A DNA stretch of 64,000 nt, taken from contig NZ_JASTWJ010000001.1 of assembly GCF_030499515.1 (NCBI RefSeq), positions 6,924,001-6,988,000 on the forward strand. Reading direction: 5' to 3'. The stretch comes from Streptomyces sp. DT2A-34 (GTDB lineage Bacteria; Actinomycetota; Actinomycetes; Streptomycetales; Streptomycetaceae). Numbering within the stretch: the stretch's first letter is position 1; every line of letters starts with the position of its first letter. Both the position numbers and the translations under genes were made by a program. Shown piece by piece: positions 1 through 7,880 of this stretch. Below the pieces are notes generated by a model that saw only the letters and a program-made list of their open reading frames with translations, was not told the origin of the DNA and made no database searches.

Positions 1-1
1 C

Positions 2-1027
2 TCCGAAGGCGTCTCCGACGGTTACCGGTGGCTGTCCAGCAACGCCGGCTGGGCCGGGGTGAGCTTCTTCTTCATCCTCAGCGGCTTCGTGCTGACCTGG
101 TCGGCCCGGGAGGGCGACCGGCCCCGGCACTTCTGGCGCCGCCGGTTCTTCAAGATCTACCCGAACCACCTCGTCACCTGGGTCCTGGCCCTGGCCCTGC
201 TCTCCGGGTCCGCCACCCAGTGGTGGCAGGCGGTACCGAACCTCGCCCTGGTGCACGCCTGGATCCCGGAGTTCACGGTCTTCCTCGGCGTGAACCCACC
301 CAGCTGGTCCCTCGCCTGCGAGCTCTTCTTCTACCTGTGCTTCCCGCTGTTCCTGCGCTGGATCAAGCGGATCCCGGCGGCGCACCTGTGGCGCTGGGCC
401 GCCGGCGTCGCCGCCGCGGTGATCGCCGTACCGGCACTGGCATATCTGCTACTGCCCGCGAACCCGCCGATGCCCGAGGGGTCCCCGGCGTCCGTCTGGC
501 AGTACTGGAGCGTGTACATGCTGCCGCCGGTGCGCGCCCTGGACTTCGTGCTCGGCATGCTGATGGCGCGCATCGTCCTCACCGGCCGCCGGTTCACGGT
601 CAAGCCGCTGCCCGCCGCGCTCGCCTGTGTGGCGGCGTACGCCCTGTCGCTCTACGTCCCGTGGCTCTACGCCCTCGACGCGGTCTTCGTCGTCCCGATG
701 GCCCTGCTGATCCCGGCGGTCGCCCTCATGGACACCTCGGGGCGGCCCTCGGTGCTGCGCAGCCGGGCGATGGTCTGGCTCGGCGAAGTGTCCTTCGCCT
801 TCTACATGGTTCATCTCATCCTGCTGAACGTCGTCCGCGACATCCTCGGCCCCGAGCGGTACTTCGGGACCGCCGCCGGCATCGGCGTGCTGCTCGCGCA
901 GATGCTGCTGACGCTCGGCGTTGCATGGCTGCTGTACGCGACGGTGGAGAAGCCGGCCATGCGCCGACTGGGAAGGCCCGGCAGGGAGTTCACCCGCAAC
1001 GAGTCCGCCCGCAAGGAGTTCGCATGA
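2..1027 (+). CDS. Acyltransferase 3 family membrane protein (5' end outside window)
   Basis: The reading frame is open to the left edge, so the true start lies outside the window. The visible 341 residues open with SEGVSDGYRW and soon reach GVSFFFILSGFVLTW, the family motif of acyltransferase 3 (OafA/YrhL-like) proteins. About ten hydrophobic segments follow, including the conserved late motif VSFAFYMVHLILLN. Such proteins transfer acyl groups to sugars, peptidoglycan or natural products at the membrane. The N-terminal catalytic His is not visible here. The stop overlaps the next ATG by 4 bp (ATGA), so the two are probably one transcription unit. The acceptor cannot be inferred. Confidence 0.85.
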   Translation, partial: SEGVSDGYRWLSSNAGWAGVSFFFILSGFVLTWSAREGDRPRHFWRRRFFKIYPNHLVTWVLALALLSGSATQWWQAVPNLALVHAWIPEFTVFLGVNPPSWSLACELFFYLCFPLFLRWIKRIPAAHLWRWAAGVAAAVIAVPALAYLLLPANPPMPEGSPASVWQYWSVYMLPPVRALDFVLGMLMARIVLTGRRFTVKPLPAALACVAAYALSLYVPWLYALDAVFVVPMALLIPAVALMDTSGRPSVLRSRAMVWLGEVSFAFYMVHLILLNVVRDILGPERYFGTAAGIGVLLAQMLLTLGVAWLLYATVEKPAMRRLGRPGREFTRNESARKEFA

Positions 1028-1929
1028 AAGCCGTGATCATCGACCGCTACGGACCGCCCGAGGTCCTGACCGTGGCCGACCTGGACGAGCCTCGGCCGGG
1101 TCCCGGCGAGATCCTCGTCCGGGTGGCGGCGGCCGCCGTGAACCCGGTCGACCTGGCCGTCCGCCGCGGCGACATCCCCTCCCCGGTGCTGCCGGCCGTC
1201 GTCGGCTGGGACGTCTCCGGAACGGTCGTCGAGACGGGCCCCGGCACCACCCGCTTCCGGGCCGGTGACCGGGTGATCGCCGCACGCTCCCAACTGGCCA
1301 CCGGGGCCGGGGTGAGCGCCGAGTACGTCGTCCTGGACGAGACCCTCGCGGCCGGCGCCCCCGGGAACGTGCCGCTGGAGGACGCCGCGGCGATGCCGCT
1401 GGCCGCTCTCACCGCCGAGCAGGCACTCGACCGGCTGGGCACCGACTTCCAGGGACGTCTCCTGGTGAGCGGCGCCGCGGGCGCGGTCGGCGGTCACCTC
1501 GTCCAGCTGGCCGCCCTGCGTGGCTGGCGTCCGGCCGGTCTCGCCCGCACGTCCGACGCGCACACCGTGAAGGAACTCGGCGCCGCCGAGGTCTTCTCGG
1601 ACACCGACCCGCCCCCGGCCCGGTCGTTCGACGCCGTCATCGACGCGGCGGGCCGCCCGTCGACGATCGCGGCGCTACGCGACGGCGGACGATTCATCTC
1701 CCTCACGCCGTTCGCGGTACCGGAGGCGGAGCGGTCCGTCGACGTGGAGATCTACGGCGTCCAGACGGACGGCACCATGCTCGACGCCCTGGCCCGCCAC
1801 GTCGAGGCGGGCAAGCTGACGCTGCGTGTCGCCCACGTCCTCCCGTTCGAGAACGCACCACGCGCCCACGCCCTCCTGGAGGCAGGCGGCACCCGGGGCA
1901 AGATCCTGCTGACGCCCCCGGCTACCTGA
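1024..1929 (+). CDS. NADP-dependent quinone-type oxidoreductase (MDR superfamily, zinc-free)
   Basis: The 301-residue protein starts MKAVIIDRYGPPEVL, as zeta-crystallin/quinone reductases do. The GroES-like domain spans about residues 1-120 (AAAVNPVDLAVRRGD). The nucleotide-binding fold has GAAGAVGGHLVQLA at about residues 151-164. The Cys/His zinc ligands of true alcohol dehydrogenases are absent. It reduces quinones or enones with NAD(P)H; the substrate is unknown. The ATG overlaps the acyltransferase stop. Its 3' end overlaps the convergent DUF397 pseudogene by 8 bp. Confidence 0.88.
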   Translation: MKAVIIDRYGPPEVLTVADLDEPRPGPGEILVRVAAAAVNPVDLAVRRGDIPSPVLPAVVGWDVSGTVVETGPGTTRFRAGDRVIAARSQLATGAGVSAEYVVLDETLAAGAPGNVPLEDAAAMPLAALTAEQALDRLGTDFQGRLLVSGAAGAVGGHLVQLAALRGWRPAGLARTSDAHTVKELGAAEVFSDTDPPPARSFDAVIDAAGRPSTIAALRDGGRFISLTPFAVPEAERSVDVEIYGVQTDGTMLDALARHVEAGKLTLRVAHVLPFENAPRAHALLEAGGTRGKILLTPPAT

Positions 1930-2119
1930 GAGCGTCGAGGAACCCGGCCCAGGCGGGGGCGGGGATGAGGAGTACGGGGCTGTCGGCGGCGAGTTTGGTG
2001 TCTCGGACGGGGACGGTACCGGGGATGCCGTCGGCTACCTCGACGCAGTCCTCCCCGCCAGCGCCGCCGCTGTAGGTGCTCTTGCGTCAGCGGGCGTTGC
2101 TCAGGTCGTACTCGCGCAT
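1922..2119 (-). pseudogene. DUF397 gene copy 3, inactivated by an in-frame stop
   Basis: Read on the minus strand this has the same 65-codon frame as the two upstream copies and keeps the family core (VEVADG, PVRDTKLAADSPVLLI). The conserved Trp codon 11 (TGG in the siblings, N-A-x-W-R-K) is TGA here at about 2087-2089, giving MREYDLSNAR-stop. No restart gives a full domain. The rest of the frame is intact, so the lesion looks recent, or the codon might be read through. It lies 224 bp from copy 2. Its Shine-Dalgarno is weaker than in the other copies. Confidence 0.82.
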
Positions 2120-2145
2120 CGTCTGAAGTCCACTGCTGCCGATGG

Positions 2146-2343
2146 TCATTTCAGGGACGTGAGGAAGCCGTTCCAGGCGTGGGTGGCGATGAGGAGTACG
2201 GGGCTGTCGGCGGCGAGTTTGGTGTCTCGGACGGGGACTGCGCCGGGGATGCCGTCGGCTACCTCGACGCAGGCTTCTCCGCCGTCGCCGCCGCTGTAGC
2301 TGCTCTTGCGCCAGCTCGCGTTGGTCAGCTCGTACTCGCGCAT
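2146..2343 (-). CDS. DUF397 small regulatory partner, copy 2
   Basis: This is a 65-residue DUF397 protein (MREYELTNASWRKSSYSGG then VEVADG). The start at 2343 is chosen because AAGGAG lies about 8 nt upstream and it gives the same length as its sibling. An ATG ten codons further out (2373) overlaps the upstream stop as ATGA but has no ribosome site. In Streptomyces, DUF397 proteins are encoded next to XRE/DUF5753 regulators (WhiJ, AbaA-type loci) and are thought to act as their partners or antagonists in development and antibiotic control. The exact activity is not known. Confidence 0.85.
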   Translation of the reverse strand: MREYELTNASWRKSSYSGGDGGEACVEVADGIPGAVPVRDTKLAADSPVLLIATHAWNGFLTSLK

Positions 2344-2369
2344 CGTCTGTGCTCCTTCGCTGCCGACGG

Positions 2370-2567
2370 TCACTTCAGGGACGTGACGAAGCCGGTCCAG
2401 GCGTGGGCGGGGATGAGGAGTACGGGGCTGTCGGCGGCGAGTTTGGTGTCTCGGACGGGGACGGTGCCGGGGACTCCGTCGGCCACCTCGACGCAGGCCT
2501 CCCCGCCGCTGCCGCCGCTGTAGGTGCTCGTGCGCCAGTGGGCGTTGCTCAGGTCGTACTCGCGCAT
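2370..2567 (-). CDS. DUF397 small regulatory partner, copy 1
   Basis: This 65-residue DUF397 protein (MREYDLSNAHWRTSTYSGG) is the copy directly attached to the XRE gene. Its ATG lies 19 bp inside the 3' end of the regulator, with AGAGGA about 9 nt upstream. That overlap is the usual arrangement for WhiJ-type pairs. It differs from copy 2 at only a few positions. Copies 1 and 2 both appear intact, so the locus makes at least two DUF397 variants for one regulator. Confidence 0.88.
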   Translation of the reverse strand: MREYDLSNAHWRTSTYSGGSGGEACVEVADGVPGTVPVRDTKLAADSPVLLIPAHAWTGFVTSLK

Positions 2568-3382
2568 CGTCTGTAGTCCTCTGCTGCCGACTCGATCATG
2601 GCCAAGGACGCCTCCGGGGACAGTGCGGCGGCCCTGAGGAGATCGTAAGACGCCCGAGCCCGCTTCACCACCGCCGGGTCGTCCAGCAGACTTCCCGAAA
2701 GCACGCCCTCTGTATAGACAGTTGGCGGGGCGTCCTCGAACTCCATGAGCCACATCATCTTGCCCATCTCCGGGTGCGCCCCAGCCGCGAACGGCAGCAC
2801 CTGGACCATCACCTTGCGCTCCCGCATCAGCGCCGTGATGTGGTCCAGCTGATGTGCCATGACCGCCGGGTCGCCGACCGGGATGCGCAGGGCTGCCTCG
2901 TGCAGGACCGCCCAATACACGGGCCGTGTAGCGTCCTTGAGGAGCTTCGTCCGGTCCATGCGGCCCCTGAGCAACTCCTCGATGTACTCGTCGGCGGCGA
3001 ACGGATTGCTCGCCAGGAACACCGCCCGCGCGTACTCCGGCGTCTGGAGAAGACCCGGGATCACCATCGGCGCGTAGTCGCAGATCTCCGTCGCCAGCCG
3101 CTCAAGCTCTGCCGCATGCGCGAAGTACTCCGTGTACGGCTGCTCTCTGATCAACCGCTTCCAGAGTCGCTCGAAAAAACCGTCGGTTTGTAGTACCTCG
3201 TCAATCCGCCGAGCGACGTCCAATTGCGGCTTTCGAATTGCCTGTTCGAACTGGCCGATATATCCACCGGACACGAAGACTCGGGACCCCAGTTCCACCT
3301 GGGTCATCCCGACGTTCTCCCGGTGCCGCTTCAGCTCGCTGCCGAAGAACCCCCAAGCCGCCATCCGCGAACCATTGGCCAT
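2549..3382 (-). CDS. XRE-family HTH regulator with DUF5753 (WhiJ-like)
   Basis: The 277-residue protein has an N-terminal Cro/CI helix-turn-helix (about residues 12-65, with GMTQVELGSRVFVSGGYIGQ) followed by the DUF5753 domain (IPGLLQTPEYARAV, HEAALRIPVGDPAVM, VLPFAAGAHPEMG). The start at 3382 is preferred because AAGGGGG lies just upstream; a longer frame exists but has no start signal. WhiJ-type proteins repress differentiation or antibiotic genes and are controlled by the neighbouring DUF397 protein. The 3' end overlaps the first DUF397 gene. It is divergent from the small ORFs at 3497. Confidence 0.9.
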   Translation of the reverse strand: MANGSRMAAWGFFGSELKRHRENVGMTQVELGSRVFVSGGYIGQFEQAIRKPQLDVARRIDEVLQTDGFFERLWKRLIREQPYTEYFAHAAELERLATEICDYAPMVIPGLLQTPEYARAVFLASNPFAADEYIEELLRGRMDRTKLLKDATRPVYWAVLHEAALRIPVGDPAVMAHQLDHITALMRERKVMVQVLPFAAGAHPEMGKMMWLMEFEDAPPTVYTEGVLSGSLLDDPAVVKRARASYDLLRAAALSPEASLAMIESAAEDYRRCASTT

Positions 3383-3496
3383 GGCCAACCCCCTTGCACT
3401 TCCCCGCACTTGTAGGGCACAGACTCCTGCCGAGTGTAGGCGCCGCAGGTCAGGATGGAGATGAAATGAGTGAAACCCAAATGGGAGGGGAGACCG

Positions 3497-3703
3497 GTGA
3501 CGGCACGACACTCGGCGCGCTGCGTCGAAGAAGCGGAGGAAGCAGTGAAGGAATTGCGGGCGGCGCTGGAGAAGGCAGGAATTACGCTTCCGACACTCCG
3601 GATCGATCCGGCGAGTCTTGCGCGTGAAGCCCCGTGCCCGCTCGTCGAATTGGGCCGCTGTTCCGTCGAGACCGCGCAGCGCCTCGCGGCGGTGCTGCGA
3701 TGA
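3497..3703 (+). CDS. Small conserved-looking helical protein, unknown function
   Basis: The 68-residue protein has a predicted amphipathic helix (VEEAEEAVKELRAALEKAG) and a C-terminal SVETAQRLAAVL segment. The GTG at 3497 is chosen because GGGAGGGGAG lies just upstream; a GTG at 3470 is possible. It is divergent from the XRE regulator with a ~110-bp shared promoter region. Its stop overlaps the next ATG. I do not recognise a domain. The location beside a WhiJ/DUF397 locus suggests it belongs to the same regulatory cassette. Confidence 0.7.
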   Translation: MTARHSARCVEEAEEAVKELRAALEKAGITLPTLRIDPASLAREAPCPLVELGRCSVETAQRLAAVLR

Positions 3704-3915
3704 AGCCGCCGATCGGGTCGTATGTCGTCGACACTCGTTCGGGGAGAATCGGCGTCGTCATGGGTCACGAGGGGCCGTACGTCCAACTCAGACCGTACGG
3801 AGGCGGCAAGGAATGGGACGCCGAGCCGGCGTCCGTACGCACGGCCAGCCCCGCCGAGCGGCTGCGCGCGGCGACGGCGTACGCGAACGCACGCAGTCGG
3901 GGTGAGGTTCCTTGA
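3700..3915 (+). CDS. Small SH3-like-looking protein, unknown function
   Basis: This 71-residue protein (MKPPIGSYVVDTRSGRIGVV then GPYVQLRPYGGGKEWDAEP) is rich in short beta strands, like a small barrel such as KOW/SH3. It is coupled to the previous gene by ATGA. No catalytic motif is visible. A nucleic-acid or protein-binding role is a guess based only on the strand pattern and the regulatory neighbourhood. Confidence 0.68.
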   Translation: MKPPIGSYVVDTRSGRIGVVMGHEGPYVQLRPYGGGKEWDAEPASVRTASPAERLRAATAYANARSRGEVP

Positions 3916-3945
3916 CGTGACGGCGGGCACGTAGGGTGCGGCGGC

Positions 3946-4566
3946 ATGGCCTTGTGGAGATGGAGGAGACGAGGCGCGAAGGCGTCCCGCCGCTACCCCG
4001 TGCCGCTCACCTCGCACCAGCTGTGGATGGTGTCGCTGAGCGCGCCGGTGAGCCGGGACCGTGACGCCTCGCGCACCACGCTGTACCCGTTCACGCGGAT
4101 CGACGACGACAGCGCCCGGCGCTGGCTGGCCGACCAGTGGGAGATCACCTCGCGTGAGCAGCTGGTCGGCCGGCTCGACGACCTGTCCCGCAGCGGCTAC
4201 CGGGCCCGGGCGTACCGGCTCACCGGCGTCTCGCCGCTCGCCTGGGACGCCGCCCTGTACGTCGACATCGCCCGCCGTGGCTTCGCCTGCGGGCTGATCG
4301 GTGAGTCCGAGGCCTGGACCGCGCTGAAGAACATCGTGCCGGCGGTGGCGGGGACGTACGGCTCCTGGCGGGAGTACGCCGCTCACTATCTGCTCGGGCG
4401 GAAGGTGTGGCGGGACGGGCTGCGCGGCACGGAGGACGCCGGTTTCGCGGCACCGCAGGAGGCCGCCGACGCGCACCTTCGCTCCCTGCTGGACCCGGAG
4501 AATCGTTCCAGCCCTTGGAACCTCGCCCCCTGGGACGCCATCAGCCACCCCGACCGCACCCGCTGA
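3946..4566 (+). CDS. DUF1266 domain protein
   Basis: The 206-residue protein has the DUF1266 pattern: W-x-I-x-S-R-E-Q-L at about residues 65-75, then AWDAALYVDIARRGFACGLI and a late YLLGRKVWR segment. The family is widespread and of unknown function, sometimes encoded near polymorphic toxin loci. It starts with a basic stretch (WRWRRRGAK) but has no membrane segment or signal peptide. It lies 26 bp before the recO repeat array. Confidence 0.78.
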   Translation: MALWRWRRRGAKASRRYPVPLTSHQLWMVSLSAPVSRDRDASRTTLYPFTRIDDDSARRWLADQWEITSREQLVGRLDDLSRSGYRARAYRLTGVSPLAWDAALYVDIARRGFACGLIGESEAWTALKNIVPAVAGTYGSWREYAAHYLLGRKVWRDGLRGTEDAGFAAPQEAADAHLRSLLDPENRSSPWNLAPWDAISHPDRTR

Positions 4567-4592
4567 CTTCAGCCGTACGAGACAATGACCCC

Positions 4593-5299
4593 ATGAGTCT
4601 GTTCCGCGACGACGGCATCGTGCTGCGCACCCAGAAACTGGGTGAGGCGGACCGGATCATGCTGTGCTGCTCCGGGGGACAACCCCCGGGCCCCCGGCCG
4701 AAGGCCCGTGGGGGTGCGCGATGAGTCTCTTCCGGGATGACGGTGTCGTCCTGCGGACGCAGAAGCTCGGTGAGGCGGACCGGATCATGCTGTGCTGCTC
4801 CGGGGGACAACCCCCGGGCCCCCGGCCGAAGGCCCGTGGGGGTGCGCGATGAGTCTCTTCCGGGATGACGGTGTCGTCCTGCGGACGCAGAAGCTCGGTG
4901 AGGCGGACCGGATCATGCTGTGCTGCTCCGGGGGACAACCCCCGGGCCCCCGGCCGAAAGCCCGCGGGGGTGCGCGATGAGTCTCTTCCGGGGTGACGGT
5001 GTCGTCCTGCGGACGCAGAAGCTCGGTGAGGCGGACCGGATCATGCTGTGCTGCTCCGGGGACAACCCCCGGGCCCCCGGCCGAAGGCCCGTGGGGGTGC
5101 GCGATGAGTCTCTTTCGGGATGACGGTGTCGTCCTGCGGACGCAGAAGCTCGGTGAGGCGGACCGGATCATGCTGTGCTGCTCCGGGGGACAACCCCCGG
5201 GCCCCCGGCCGAAGGCCCGTGGGGGTGCGCGATGAGTCTCTTTCGGGATGACGGTGTCGTCCTGCGGACGCAGAAGCTCGGTGAGGCGGACCGGATCAT
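4593..5299 (+). repeat. Tandem array of recO 5'-end units (five ~128-bp units plus the recO head itself)
   Basis: Units begin at 4593, 4721, 4849, 4977 and 5104, and recO begins at 5232. Each unit is a 68-nt head encoding the first 22 residues of RecO (MSLFRDDGVVLRTQKLGEAD), followed by a 60-nt GC-rich tail. The tail has a perfect hairpin CCGGGGG-ACAA-CCCCCGG and a competing stem between CCCCCGGGCC and GGCCCGTGGGGG. Each unit encodes a 43-residue ORF ending CGATGA, so its stop overlaps the next ATG. Unit 4 is 127 nt (one G lost), which shifts its ORF to stop at 5123. Unit 1's head differs from the others at about ten sites, nearly all synonymous. Units 2-5 match the functional head almost exactly. 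Confidence 0.95.
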
Positions 5300-5978
5300 C
5301 ACGCTGCTCACTCGTGGGCACGGGCGGGTGCGGGCCGTGGCCCGGGGTGTGCGGCGGACCAAGTCGAAGTTCGGGGCGCGGCTCGAACCCTTCTCCCACG
5401 TCGACGTGCAGTTCTTCGCGCGGGGGAGCGAGCTGATCGGGCGCGGGCTGCCGCTGTGCACGCAGAGCGAGACCATCGCGCCGTACGGCGGCGGGATCGT
5501 CACCGACTACGCGCGGTACACCGCCGGGACGGCCATGCTGGAGACCGCCGAGCGGTTCACCGACCATGAGGGCGAACCGGCCGTGCAGCAGTACCTGCTG
5601 CTGGTGGGCGCGCTGCGGACGCTGTCCCGCGGCGAGCACGCGCCGCACCTCGTTCTCGACGCCTTCCTGCTGCGGTCGCTCGCCGTCAACGGCTACGCCC
5701 CGTCCTTCAGCGACTGTGCCAAGTGCGGGATGCCGGGACCGAACCGCTTCTTCTCGGTGGCCTCCGGAGGCTCGGTCTGTGTCGACTGCCGGGTGGCCGG
5801 TAGCGTCGTACCGTCGCCGCAGACCCTGGAGCTGCTCGCCGCGCTGCTTACGGGAGACTGGGAGACCGCGGACGCCTGCGAGCCGCGGTACGTGCGGGAG
5901 GGCAGCGGGCTGGTGTCCGCCTATCTGCACTGGCACCTGGAGCGCGGGCTGCGCTCACTTCGCTACGTCGAGAAGTAG
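5232..5978 (+). CDS. recO: DNA repair protein RecO
   Basis: The 248-residue protein has an N-terminal OB fold (GVVLRTQKLGEADRIITLLT), then RGVRRTKSKFGARLEPF, and a C-terminal domain with a zinc site (CAKCGM ... CVDC). RecO anneals single strands and, with RecR, loads RecA in the RecF pathway. The ATG overlaps the stop of the last repeat-unit ORF (CGATGA), with GGGGGTG as a possible ribosome site. Translation may therefore depend on reinitiation from that ORF. uppS follows after 22 bp, as is usual in Streptomyces. The gene body appears intact. Confidence 0.95.
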   Translation: MSLFRDDGVVLRTQKLGEADRIITLLTRGHGRVRAVARGVRRTKSKFGARLEPFSHVDVQFFARGSELIGRGLPLCTQSETIAPYGGGIVTDYARYTAGTAMLETAERFTDHEGEPAVQQYLLLVGALRTLSRGEHAPHLVLDAFLLRSLAVNGYAPSFSDCAKCGMPGPNRFFSVASGGSVCVDCRVAGSVVPSPQTLELLAALLTGDWETADACEPRYVREGSGLVSAYLHWHLERGLRSLRYVEK

Positions 5979-6000
5979 AGACAAGGGAGACGAGAAGCAC

Positions 6001-6837
6001 ATGGCCGTGAGTGGGTTCCTGGGGCGCCGGCGCCGCGAGTACAAGACGCCGGAGCCGCATCCGTCCGGTGCCCGCCCGCCGAAGCTCCCCGGCGAGCTCG
6101 TCCCCAACCACGTGGCGATCGTCATGGACGGGAACGGCCGCTGGGCGAAGGAGCGCGGGCTGCCGCGCACCGAGGGGCACAAGGTCGGCGCCGAGCGGGT
6201 GCTGGACGTTCTGCAGGGCGCGGTCGAGATGGGCGTGGGGGCGATCTCCCTGTACGCCTTCTCCACGGAGAACTGGAAGCGGTCGCCGGACGAGGTGCGC
6301 TTCCTGATGAACTTCAACCGGGACTTCATCCGCAAGACCCGCGACCAGCTCGATGAGCTGGGCATCCGGGTGCGGTGGGTCGGCCGGATGCCCAAGCTGT
6401 GGAAGTCGGTCGCCAAGGAGCTCCAGATCGCCCAGGAGCAGACCAAGGGCAACGACAGGCTGACGCTGTACTTCTGCATGAACTACGGCGGGCGGGCCGA
6501 GATCGCGGATGCCGCGCAGGCCCTCGCGGAGGATGTGAAGGCCGGGCGGCTGGATCCGTCGAAGGTGAATGAGAAGACCTTCGCGAAGTACATGTACTAC
6601 CCGGACATGCCGGACGTGGATCTCTTCCTGCGACCGAGCGGTGAGCAGCGCACCTCCAACTACCTTCTCTGGCAGAGCGCTTACGCCGAGATGGTCTTCC
6701 AGGACGTGCTGTGGCCGGACTTCGACCGGCGTGACCTGTGGCGGGCGTGCCTGGAGTTCGCGTCGCGCGACCGGCGGTTCGGCGGGGCGATCCCCAACGA
6801 GGAGCTGTTGGCCATGGAGGGCCGGCAGGAAGGTTGA
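6001..6837 (+). CDS. uppS: Isoprenyl transferase (polyprenyl diphosphate synthase, cis)
   Basis: The 278-residue protein has the cis-prenyltransferase signatures: IVMDGNGRWAKERGLPRTEG with the catalytic Asp at about residue 43, YAFSTENWKRS, and the C-terminal FLRPSGEQRTSNYLLWQ. It adds isopentenyl units to a short allylic diphosphate to make the polyprenyl carrier for peptidoglycan and other wall polymers. AAGGGAGA precedes the ATG. It probably sits in an operon with recO. Confidence 0.95.
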   Translation: MAVSGFLGRRRREYKTPEPHPSGARPPKLPGELVPNHVAIVMDGNGRWAKERGLPRTEGHKVGAERVLDVLQGAVEMGVGAISLYAFSTENWKRSPDEVRFLMNFNRDFIRKTRDQLDELGIRVRWVGRMPKLWKSVAKELQIAQEQTKGNDRLTLYFCMNYGGRAEIADAAQALAEDVKAGRLDPSKVNEKTFAKYMYYPDMPDVDLFLRPSGEQRTSNYLLWQSAYAEMVFQDVLWPDFDRRDLWRACLEFASRDRRFGGAIPNEELLAMEGRQEG

Positions 6838-6861
6838 TTCTGTCCGCTACGATCCCGCCTC

Positions 6862-7395
6862 ATGGTCATGGACATGGGGCGGGATGCCGTGCAGGGCGAG
6901 GTCGAGCTGGTGTACCGGCCGACGATGGCGGACTTGACGTCGGCGTTGCGAGCGCGCATGCGTGCCAGTCGGTCGGGACGGATGCAGCGGTGGCTGCCCG
7001 GCGTCCTGGCGGTCCTCGCGGCGCTGCAGGGCGTGGTCATGATCGCCGGAGGCAGCGGGTCGGTGACCTTCGTCGTCTGGGCGCTCGTCGCGGCGGTCCT
7101 GCTCGTGCTCATGCCCCGGTTCCAGGCCCGCCAGCTGTACCGCCTGGCCGAGCGGCAGGGAACCTGTCGCTCGGTGGTGTCGGACTCCGGGGTGAGCGTG
7201 GCCACCGATCACACCACCACGACGGTCGACTGGGCCGTGCAGCCGCGCTTTGCGGAAACCCCGGATCTGTTCGTCCTGCTCAGCGGTGACAGGAACGCCG
7301 TCGCCGTCACGGTCCTGCCCAAGCGCGGCATCCAGGACCCCGCCGACGCGGACAGGCTGCGGGAGATCCTCGACCGCAACCTGACCCGCGTCTGA
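6862..7395 (+). CDS. YcxB-like membrane protein
   Basis: The 177-residue protein has an N-terminal EVELVYRPTMADLTSALRAR, two adjacent membrane segments at about residues 47-62 and 67-84, and a C-terminal beta domain with a VDWAVQPRFAETPDLFVLL segment, the YcxB-like C-terminal pattern. It is probably an inner-membrane protein with cytoplasmic ends. The ATGs at 6862, 6868 and 6874 are all possible starts. It follows uppS by 24 bp and faces zur convergently with only 9 bp between stops. Function unknown. Confidence 0.75.
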   Translation: MVMDMGRDAVQGEVELVYRPTMADLTSALRARMRASRSGRMQRWLPGVLAVLAALQGVVMIAGGSGSVTFVVWALVAAVLLVLMPRFQARQLYRLAERQGTCRSVVSDSGVSVATDHTTTTVDWAVQPRFAETPDLFVLLSGDRNAVAVTVLPKRGIQDPADADRLREILDRNLTRV

Positions 7396-7404
7396 CCCTT
7401 GGTC

Positions 7405-7821
7405 TCAGCTCTTCGCCGCCGCGCACTCCGCGCAGGTGCCGAAGATCTCCACCGTGTGCGCGACGTTGACGTAGCCGTGCTCCGCCGCGATGGCGTCCGC
7501 CCACTTCTCCACCGCCGGGCCCTCGACCTCGACGGCCTTGCCGCAGACGCGGCAGACCAGGTGGTGGTGGTGTTCGCCGGTGGAGCAGCGGCGGTACACC
7601 GACTCGCCGTCGGAGGTGCGCAGGACGTCGACCTCGCCCGCGTCGGCGAGGGACTGCAGGGTGCGGTAGACCGTGGTGAGCCCGACCGAGTCGCCCTTGT
7701 GCTTGAGCATGTCGTGGAGATCCTGCGCACTGCGGAACTCGTCGACCTCGTCAAGGGCCGCCGCCACGGCTGCACGCTGCCGGGTGGCCCGGCCCTTCAC
7801 GGGCGGTCCTGCGGTCGTCAC
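7405..7821 (-). CDS. zur: Zinc uptake regulator Zur (Fur family)
   Basis: The 138-residue Fur-type repressor has a winged helix at about residues 8-75 (TTVYRTLQSLADAGEVDVL), the dimer-domain metal site HHHHLVCRVC and a second pair CAEC, all structural or regulatory zinc ligands. The GTG at 7821 has GAGGA 6 nt upstream. With zinc bound, Zur represses zinc-import genes. It lies 59 bp downstream of znuB in the same orientation, so it is probably co-transcribed with znuACB. The context and the candidate boxes before znuA favour Zur over FurA or Nur. Confidence 0.92.
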   Translation of the reverse strand: MTTAGPPVKGRATRQRAAVAAALDEVDEFRSAQDLHDMLKHKGDSVGLTTVYRTLQSLADAGEVDVLRTSDGESVYRRCSTGEHHHHLVCRVCGKAVEVEGPAVEKWADAIAAEHGYVNVAHTVEIFGTCAECAAAKS

Positions 7822-7880
7822 CGGTTCCTCCTCACGTCTGCGCCTTGCCGGGCCATTGTGCCAGCCCGCACTGTCAGCGG

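Larger units (their letters stand above)
1922..2567. repeat. Three tandem 224-bp DUF397 units
   Basis: The three DUF397 reading frames start at 2567, 2343 and 2119, exactly 224 bp apart, and each is 198 nt long. The 26-nt spacers are also related: the spacer leads into CAGACGATGCGCGAGTACGA in every copy, which is the sequence at the 3' end of the XRE gene. The array therefore arose by tandem duplication of a unit that included the tail of the regulator gene. Confidence 0.9.

Noticed and set aside
4593..5231. Independent small peptide family (43-residue ORFs)
   Set aside because: The first 22 residues are just the RecO N-terminus and the rest is translated hairpin DNA; a separate protein function is not supported.
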